In this document: piece after piece, positions 26,101 through 35,100 of the stretch | How positions within the stretch are numbered: position 1 is the stretch's first letter | Layout of the letters: the number at the start of each line of letters is the position of its first letter | NCBI RefSeq assembly: GCF_000003815.2 | Contig: NC_049984.1 | Location: 5,286,491 to 5,346,490 of the forward strand | Source: Branchiostoma floridae | Lineage: Eukaryota; Chordata; Leptocardii; Amphioxiformes; Branchiostomatidae | Length of the DNA: 60,000 nucleotides | Reading direction: 5' to 3' | Translations under genes and position numbers: made by a program | Notes under the pieces: generated by a model | Database searches by the model: none | Told to the model about the DNA's origin: nothing | Seen by the model: only the letters and a program-made list of their open reading frames with translations

Positions 26101-29100
26101 TCCAGTGCCGGAGGCCGGAAGACCGGGAAATTTTGAAATCTGGACCCATTGAAATGCCATTTCCCGCATTTTCAGGGACTATGGCATTCGACTTCGTGGG
26201 TTTTAACTTGTAACGAAGAATTTCTTGGTAACGCTTAACGGTGAATTCGGGATAACATATAACGATTAACGTTGAATTAAAACGACCAATAACGCTTCAC
26301 GAAGAATATACCGATAACGATTAACGTTGAATTAGAGCAATTCGGTAACGATTAACGGTGAATTAAAATGGCCCGTAACGGTTAACGGAAAAAGGCATGC
26401 AGGCCCTCTTAAGAATCCATCTAAAAGTCAGCTATAATATAGGGTTTGAGTTATAATCTGTGGAAATCTGTTAAAACAATTTTGCCTTCAATTTTTGTCC
26501 AAAGTGATGGATAAAAGGTAAATTCTATATAATTCTATTCAAGGTGCACTGTGCTGCGGCTCTCATGCAGTATCTTTTTCTTCAATCTATGAAAGGGAGA
26601 AGTCACCACCAGCCTTTCCTGAAGAACAAAGACACTTACACTGACCCATCCCACTGGGAGGTGTGGTTTTCTCCCACATGCCGGCACTGGCTGAGCCATG
26701 CTTGCCAGGCAGTGGGCATTAATCTGAGGTCACAGAAAGGTGAACACATGTGACCATATCATATTTCAGTACAGGTGCCCTCAGTTTGTTCAAACAAGGA
26801 GCCTTGGTTCAAACATGTGTCTGACTCAGATAACTTGTACAGTATTTTTGCTTAAAATGACATTTTTCTTTTAACAAGAATTTCCTTTCACAAAACAATA
26901 AATACTATCTGCATAAATGCATCATCTGAGCAGAACTCCTTGAGGTTGCCCAGGTACCCTGGGGGTCAGCGGGGATAGGGCAGCTAGGACAGTTTATAAT
27001 GGCCCAAGACAGTCAGCACCATAGATCTCCTATTAGCGTCCTGGGGAGTCTGATAACTAAAAAGGTATACTGATAACTCCTTCAGGCTAAAACTCCCCTG
27101 AGCGCTATTATATAAATGTGAGATGGGCAGGCCTGACTGTCTTGGTTCCCTGAACAAAACTCGCTAGCTACCCGGTCCTGTCTGGCTCCCAGGCAGGGTA
27201 AGCTTTTGGTGATATAAGTATGTCAATCCTGGCAAAGGCAACAACAAATTCAATAATACATACTTATAATTATACTTATAGACTATAGACCAAAGACATC
27301 TATACTCTACTCGTTATAGTCTTTCAGGCCCTGGGCTTCCAATATACCTTGAAAGTAATGGTTTTTGGGGTGACGCTTCCGCAAATATTTTCCTCATGTC
27401 CAGTGCTGAAGGGGCACAATTTCCTGCATTTTCACGGGTAAAGTTTGTCTGTAGACAAGTTAAGTTAAAAAGTTTAAGTTTAATAAATGAAATTTTGATT
27501 ACGCTTCACGTACAATTCATATGAAGACACGTTGTACACTTGGTAGAGCTCTTGATGAGAACTAAAACCAGGAAATTTTTGGATGAAAAGATAAGCGAGA
27601 GGCGAGTCCTGCCGACCCAGACGGCGGATGTCGCTCAGTGAGGTCAAAGGTCACTTCCTTCAGAGAAATTCCACACGATCGCTCTACTACTAGCAATCCT
27701 AACATGATTACGCTTGCAGTATTCGAAAAGTTTCACTGACAGTGACATGACAAGAGACACAAAACAATGACCCCTTGCCGACTCTCTTTCTGTGATCACG
27801 TTTCTCCACTTCCCTGTGGAAACTGACATGCAGCCAGTGAAAAGTTGGGGAATTTTATCACAGGCAGATCAATTATACATGGTTTGGCTCAACCAAGGAT
27901 GTGCACCATAGAAAGGGATTATAGCCAGGGGAAAAAAGTTTTAGTACATCCTAACTCCAGGTTTTAAAACATGACAAGAATACTTTTATAGGAAGAACTG
28001 TTACAATGACCATGGAAGTGTACACAAAAAGCTCATTTTGACATACTTTTCCAAACCAACTTTCCTGAAACATACATTTTGTAAATCAACTCTGCTTCTT
28101 AGAAACCATTTCAATGTCATGAATTCAACATTTGCAAGAAGTATGTTCTACTTAGTATATTTGTAAGAAAATATAATTTTTGAGGGTTAAAAACTGTGTT
28201 GTTGACCTTTTTCTGACCTGTTTGCTTTCCTTAGGTTTAAAAAAGACCCTTTGACCTGGTCTGAACTGTATCATATTTCCTTGTGGAATGGTTGAATAGT
28301 AGAAAAATGTTCGCGGTGGTTTTAAGTTCGTGGTGAAATGGTCACCGCGAAAACCGCGAACATTAATCCACCGCGAACATTTCTGCATTTACAGTACCTA
28401 CAATAGATGGATCTGTGTACTGTCGCTATTTCATCTGTTTTGTGTTGACAGTCCAGTGGTCCAGGCCTGCGCAGGGCTTTTTTTAAACCGGGGAACGGGG
28501 GCGCCGCGCCCTGATACTATCTACATGCGCCCCCTTACTCAAATTACCGATTGTACTTTCTCTTTCAATGTAGCATTACTTTACCATATTCACAACATGC
28601 AGTCTGTTTCAAACCACTGGCGGATCCAGAAATTTGGTAAGGGGGGGGCGCGCACCCGTGACGCGGCCGAAGGCCGCGGCCGCGCAGCGCAAGCTGCGCG
28701 GGGGGAGAGCACGAGAGGGGGGTTTCCCCCCCTCTCGTTGGGGGGGTATGGGGGGCCTCCCCCAGAAAATTTTTAAGAAATAGAGGCTCTCTGGTGGATT
28801 TTAGAGCCATCTATGAGCAAATTTGAGAAGCAAACTAACACTAACTTTTTGTCAGGTCTGTGGCTGTCTAGTTCACGTTAGGGACATTTTTTTTTACTAT
28901 TTTTAGCAACTACCACTGAGGACACACCGAACGAAGGCTAGTTCCTCCTTCTTAATATTCATAAATGACGCCAAACAATATCGCAAAATTATTTGTACCT
29001 GGCTGCCGATTTGCCCTTCTCCGCGAAGCGGCTCGCGCTCCTATCATGAAAATCGCATAGAAATCTGGTGGGATCTAAGCGGCTTGCCGGAGACGATTTT

Positions 29101-32100
29101 GAAAGTGTCTTACGCATTTGAAATTGCATGTATTTCGGACTCTTTTTGCTTCTGCGGTGGCAATTGATGACGATTAATCGGGGGAAAATGACAACAAAAA
29201 CGTCAGCACGGTCACCGCGGCGACTGATCACAACTGGAGTGGGGAGGGGGTGTCGGTGCACGACGCCGATTTTCCCAAGGCGGGGTCGACCGGTTGCGTC
29301 TCTCTAAGCCGATGACGGACGATATAAATCACCAGTTTATCAAAAATAATTAACTTCCGCTGATTTTCTGGAGATCTTAAGAAATTTCCACGCTCTTTCT
29401 ATATCTTTGAGCGCCGATTTTGGCTTACAGCGACCCACCACTAGTTTCATGGGGAGAAATTGATGCGGCCGCGCTCCGTCCCCGCTCCGGGCCTTTACCG
29501 TAAGTTTACGTGACTCGAAAGACCCACTAGTAATTGCAAATTGCAAGTTTCTCTAAATAATTACTAGAAAATCTCCTTTCAAGTAAGTGAATTAGTTTTA
29601 TAACGTTGTCAATATTCTTGGCATAACTTCCGAAGACCTCTCGTAGCCTGGGTTTATCTTGCCTTTTTTTTTTTTTTTTTGCTAGCTGAAGGGGGAGGCG
29701 CGCGCCTGGCGCGCCTCCCCCTGGATCCGCCAGTGCAAACTGATCCTTTTTCCAGTGAACATGTAACAAAAACAACATACAATAATGTATCTTATTATTA
29801 CAAGCTTCATTACTCTCAAAATATCCCAAAACATATTAATAAAACCACAAAAATAACAATTTCTGGCTTTGAGTAAAGCACACAGCAGCATGCCCACGTT
29901 CTCATTGACAAGTTCATGGGAGGTTGGAAGAGTTCATTTTAAGTAGTAACAGGGAAAACATCTTTTTCATGGACTGTAAATTAAACATCCTTTCTTGGAA
30001 ATATTTGAATCCATATTGCACATTAAATTCAGATGGGTAAATCACTAGACAAAAGTAGTTAAAAACATAGTAATCTATACTATCACATCAAAATGTTGTA
30101 AATAAAATCTTTCCCCCAATAGATTTCTAAGAACTGCAACATCCTTCTGTTGTTAGCTCCTCCCCTTTCTGTCTGCCCCACCTACCTGACTCCACACACT
30201 GGCTACAACTCTTTTGATGTGAAACATGATATCCCTGTGACACACTGATACAGCAGAGATTGTAGCAAACTTGAAAAAGTGTGAATATAACAGATCAAGT
30301 CTGCAGTTTCTCACAACATTGTAACAAAACATTTGTTGACGATTTAGCTGTACAAAATGAATATTTTATCTGCATATAACATATAAGGCTCAACATAGTG
30401 GTACAGAATGTAGTGTGACTGTTGCCTTGAGAGAAAAAGCAAATAGTATGCAAAAATAAAATAAATGGTTGCTTATGATAGCCATGCATAAGAATGGTGT
30501 AAGCTTATTGTGGCTAGCTATATCACATTAACAAACCAAACTATTTCTTCTCATAACATAGGGTTTAGATTTATCATTAATTCTTAAAACATGTGCACAT
30601 ATAAAGGGTGATTTGTGGATAGTTTGCAAAGTTAAATTCAGTTTATATATATAGATAAAAGAAAAGTTGGTTTATATAAAAAAACTTGATTTGACTTGTA
30701 TATAAATCTTTTGACTATTTTAAAATTTGTATACAAATGTTTATATTGAGAAACATTCTTAATAAGTGCTAAATGTTGATATTGAGAAAGAAGAATAGCC
30801 TTTGAAGGTGTTGCACAATCCACAAGAACTACAAAAATGTAACAAGTTTAGCCAGTTTTTTCATTGTGTTAATTGTATCTTACAGGCTACAAAATATGCC
30901 TTCTTGTAGTTTTACATGGTAAGGACAAACACACATTCAAGCTATGATTTTCCCCTTGAAGTAGCCTCAAAATGTCCCATTTTTACCTCATATTTTCAAA
31001 GGCTTCGCACAGCGGAAGGGGGGAACCCCCCTTCCGCACCAACCCCCCGCTTGGTCGCTCCGCTCCCTCGCAACACTGACCAAGCTCCCTCATACTAATT
31101 TTTTCTAGAAAAACCCCTGTATAGTATTAGACTGCAGTCTATGGTGTTACCGCGAACTTAAATCCACCACGGACAGTCCTTTCTGCCGCTAACGCGAAAT
31201 TAAATCCCCGCGAATTTAAATGCATTTACAGTAGTTCGACAATCTTCAGCCAGACTGACAACTATGACAAATAGTAAAAGATCAAACTAAATGGTCACTT
31301 CAGCCTATTTAGAGGCAGACCAAAGATACTAATGAAATAACAGATTTCTTGTTTCTCTATGGTACATTGTAGGTGTGCATACAATACATGTGTACATGCT
31401 GTTATTAAAAGGCAACTTTATGTGTATGAGGACAAAAGGGGCTTAAGGTCAACTCTTCAATAAGAAAACAATAAGGTAGTTTTGTGATGACTTTTGAGTC
31501 TACAAGTACATCCACCAGCCTGACAGTTTTCTGCAATGTTTTCTCTGTCAGAGGCTAAGTGGGGTCCCATTATCACTCACATGGGACTGATACAAATCTA
31601 TCAGCCATGCCATGTTACACACTAATCCTTAAGTAAATCCTGGTAGCAGATAAACCAGCAGGGGTGTCAGCTACTGGTGAATGACAAGACTTCAAGTCAG
31701 TGGAGAAAAGGAAAGAGTCCACTTAGCTATAGGACTTTTGTGAATTATAATAAACCTTTTGAATGAACTTTTTTTCACAACTTAAAGAATGTGCCGTACT
31801 TATTGAAAAGACTAAGGGTCCTTCCCAGTGTAAGTGGTTCAAAAATGGCCGCACGGGCACCTGGGCAATTGCTGTCATATTGAAGTCACTTGAGTTAGCG
31901 CCGAATGGCAGACACTCCAGACCCTTGCAACAGTTGTAACCGATCATTCATCTGTTCATTTATTCCTTCATTATGTTATTCAAAGTCTACTCTGATCTGA
32001 TTTTCTGACTCGCTCTCAGCCATACATGTACATGTACAGGTCATTAGGCATTACTGACTCCTGAAAATATCCTATGGGACTGAGAGAGATGCCATTAAAT

Positions 32101-35100
32101 GGTTCTTATAAATTACTGGACATTGTTATATGAGCAGTGGACAAAGTGTTTGCGTCAAAATTACAATAAGCCCTTTGATTGAAAGTTTGAAAATTGATGA
32201 GCCTGGCAAAATATAGGAATCATAATAATGATAAGTTGGTAACTAAGAAAGTGTTGAGCCTTCAGCACCCGAGCTGCTGAGTAACTGTACTAATTACACT
32301 GATGAAATGTCAGTTATGACAGATCTGTTGCAGGTTAACAGGCCTCTGTGTTCTATTATTTTCATAGTAAACATTAAGTTGTAACTGGTGCAATGGCCTA
32401 GTGGGTAGAGTGACTTGCATTCGGTAGGTCATGAGTTTGATCCCTGGCCTGGCCGAGTCATACCAACTTTTAAAATGGTACATGCTGCTTTCTCTGCTTA
32501 GCACTCAGCATTCGGGAAAGAGTATGGAAGTTGAACACACACCACTACCAGTGGACTAGCCCCCTGCTGTAGTGATTGCATTGTGTGGCCCAAGGGCTAC
32601 TGAAACGGAGATGGGCACTGCCCTATGCACCATCATGCGTGGGAAGGACTTTTAATCATTAAATTAATGATTTAAGGTACATTTTGAACTAGTATACAGA
32701 ATAGGGGTGGGTACCGGTACAGAAAATTCAGGTCCAGGTCTGGTTCAGGTCCAGACCTGAACCTGGACCTGATTCAGTATGACTCATACCAATGGTCCAT
32801 TTCACTCAAAAGAAATCTGTTTAGTAGAGTATTAGACTCACACTGGCGTTTTAAAATCCTACAACGCTAACTGCACCTGTACGATTGGCTGCAAAACTTG
32901 GTAGAAATTACTATAAACTCTACTGTACTAATCACTCTTGTTATTTTCTTCCACCTGCAAGCGCCAAAACGTGTGAATGCCTGATAGAATAATTTGTTAA
33001 TTTTCTAATCGGTCCAACATCCAGTTCACCTAATTTTTTTCAGGTCCGTTTTTTCTGGACCGGTCCAATAAGAAAAAACGATTTTGTACTGGTACGCTGT
33101 ACCGATACCCAGCCCTAATACAGACTATATCCATACAGACTGCACTCTGATTGCAGATATGTAACTGCAGTGTACAGATAGGTGTATGCAGTCTTAACAC
33201 GTTAACTGCAGTGTGCAGATAGGTGACTGCAGTCTGCAGTGAAGTATCTGCTATCTGCAGATACCTATCTGCACCTGCAGATAGGTGACTGCAATGTGCA
33301 GATAGGTGACTGCAGTGTGCAGATAAGTGACTGCAGTCTGCAGATAGGTATCTGCAGTGTGCAGATAGGTATATGCAGTCTGCAGATAGGTGACAGCAAT
33401 CTGCAGATATCGTATGGAGAATTTCTCGTTTTAGTTGAGAATGTGTTATGGTCAATATTGACCAAAGGGGGCCATGTATTTAAATGGTATACAGAAAAAA
33501 TGTTTTAAGATTTACAATAGGAACTTTCAGGTAATAGTAAAACAAATTTACATGTAGGCAACAAAGCTGCAGTAAGCTACAATGGTATCACACAAAAAAG
33601 TGTTTGCCCTTGGTCATGGGCCAACACATATATTATATGTTCCTGTCACTGTTCTTTGCATTACCGTCCATGGAGGTGTCATGGTACTGAAGGTAGCATT
33701 CTGGCAAAAGCATGCTTCACAAAGGAGTTTGTTTTCTCAAGCCCCTGTCATACATTCAGGACCTGCACATGACTTTGCTCACGACCACTCTCCAACCAAA
33801 ATCGGTGCTTGGTTGAGAGTTGCCTGGAATCCATCATATTCTAACTCTAGTTCGCTCCTCTGATCAAGCAACTTCATGTAAGATATGATTTTGGAAACAG
33901 TCAAATGTTTCAGGTAGAATCCACTACTTTTTGTCAGTGACACTGAGTCTGAGTCACTTAATCTGCTATAGGGGTAACGAGTCGTTTGGTGTAATATAAC
34001 CAGCTGCTGCCGCGCCGCGTGCCTGCAAAGCTGGTGTGTTACGCCGAACGGCGGTTATACCGGCTATATAGATACAGATACAGATACAGATGGCAAACCT
34101 ATAAGGTATTACCTGGATGTCTAACCTTATTATTTCACCCTTGCAGGAGTTCCGGCAGCCATAGTATCCATCAACGGGGTGGAGCTCCTGTGTCGTCTGA
34201 TGATGTCACAGACCGAGCAGGTGCGGTACTGCGCCGCGGTCGCCCTGGGGTACCTCACTTTCGACCACACTGCGGAGAGGCAGCTGCTGAGAAGGTACGG
34301 TGTAACAGGAGGGTCTACATGGGGGGATCCTAGTAACTCTAGTAGGAAAGGCAACATTTATCGGTAAATTCAGGAGGACCAGCAAATAGCATATTGATTG
34401 TTCTTGCAAAAACAACAAGTTAATCGGGTTGTTAGGTGAATCTGCGATATTATTGTACATACATGATGTTATATGCTATTAGTAGATTGAAACCTTATGT
34501 CATTTCCCCTGCATCTGTTTTGTGATGAAATATCTTAAAATAAATTTGTGAAAAATTTCATTGATCACCTAAGAGTCCTTTCAATCTACAGCTTTTGTTT
34601 TATGATAATTTTATAATCTCAATGTACCGTTAGTTTTTAAACTCAACTGTATAAGGCAAGTCTTCATTTTCTTTATCTGACACAGGATACAATGATGAAT
34701 ATTCTTTAGTGCATTTTTTAGATCCATTAACATCTCTATGCATGTTGTCTCTGTTCCCAGATGCCGTGAGCAGCCCTACCTGGTGAAGGTTCTCCTGTAC
34801 CACACCAAATACGGGAAGATTTCTAAGTCCTTCCTGGAGGGTTGGAACCACTGCAAGCACATCGGACTCCCGCCCATACCGTAAGCATTAAGGGTCATTT
34901 CTGAAAGTGACAGGGCTGTCTTAGGGACTCGCGTCCTTCCATCCCGAGACGTAAGTTTGCTTGTTGGGACAGGAAAAAAATATTACCGTATCCATCCCCA
35001 AAATGACACGAAACTGTTGAAAATATACTTTCATAAGCTTAAAATGACAGATTTAACCAGGAAAATCAACAAAATGGGCTCCCAAACAATGAGTGGGACA

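Larger units (their letters stand above)
18462..34146. other. ANKAR intron 5, 15.7 kb, transposon-rich
   Basis: No host exon was found. It contains SINE heads, the CTGCAG minisatellite pair, a Mutator-like MITE, a perfect hairpin, diverged direct repeats (about 20480-21000 against 23510-24200), a TTAA element with a nested SINE, a nested CAGGG element, and an hAT-like MITE. The unlisted stretches (about 19970-22200, 26420-28290, 29740-30980, 31240-32380, 33450-34100) show nothing recognisable. Confidence 0.7.

Noticed and set aside
26544-26753. Open frame rich in Cys/His/Trp that might be a transposase scrap
   Set aside because: No recognisable motif, no splice sites and too short to support.
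28625-28745. CpG island promoter
   Set aside because: The GC richness comes from the self-complementary terminus of a repeat element in the middle of an intron.
29527-29829. Minus-strand open frame of 100 codons
   Set aside because: It crosses a T-run and the terminus of a DNA element; no codon signal.
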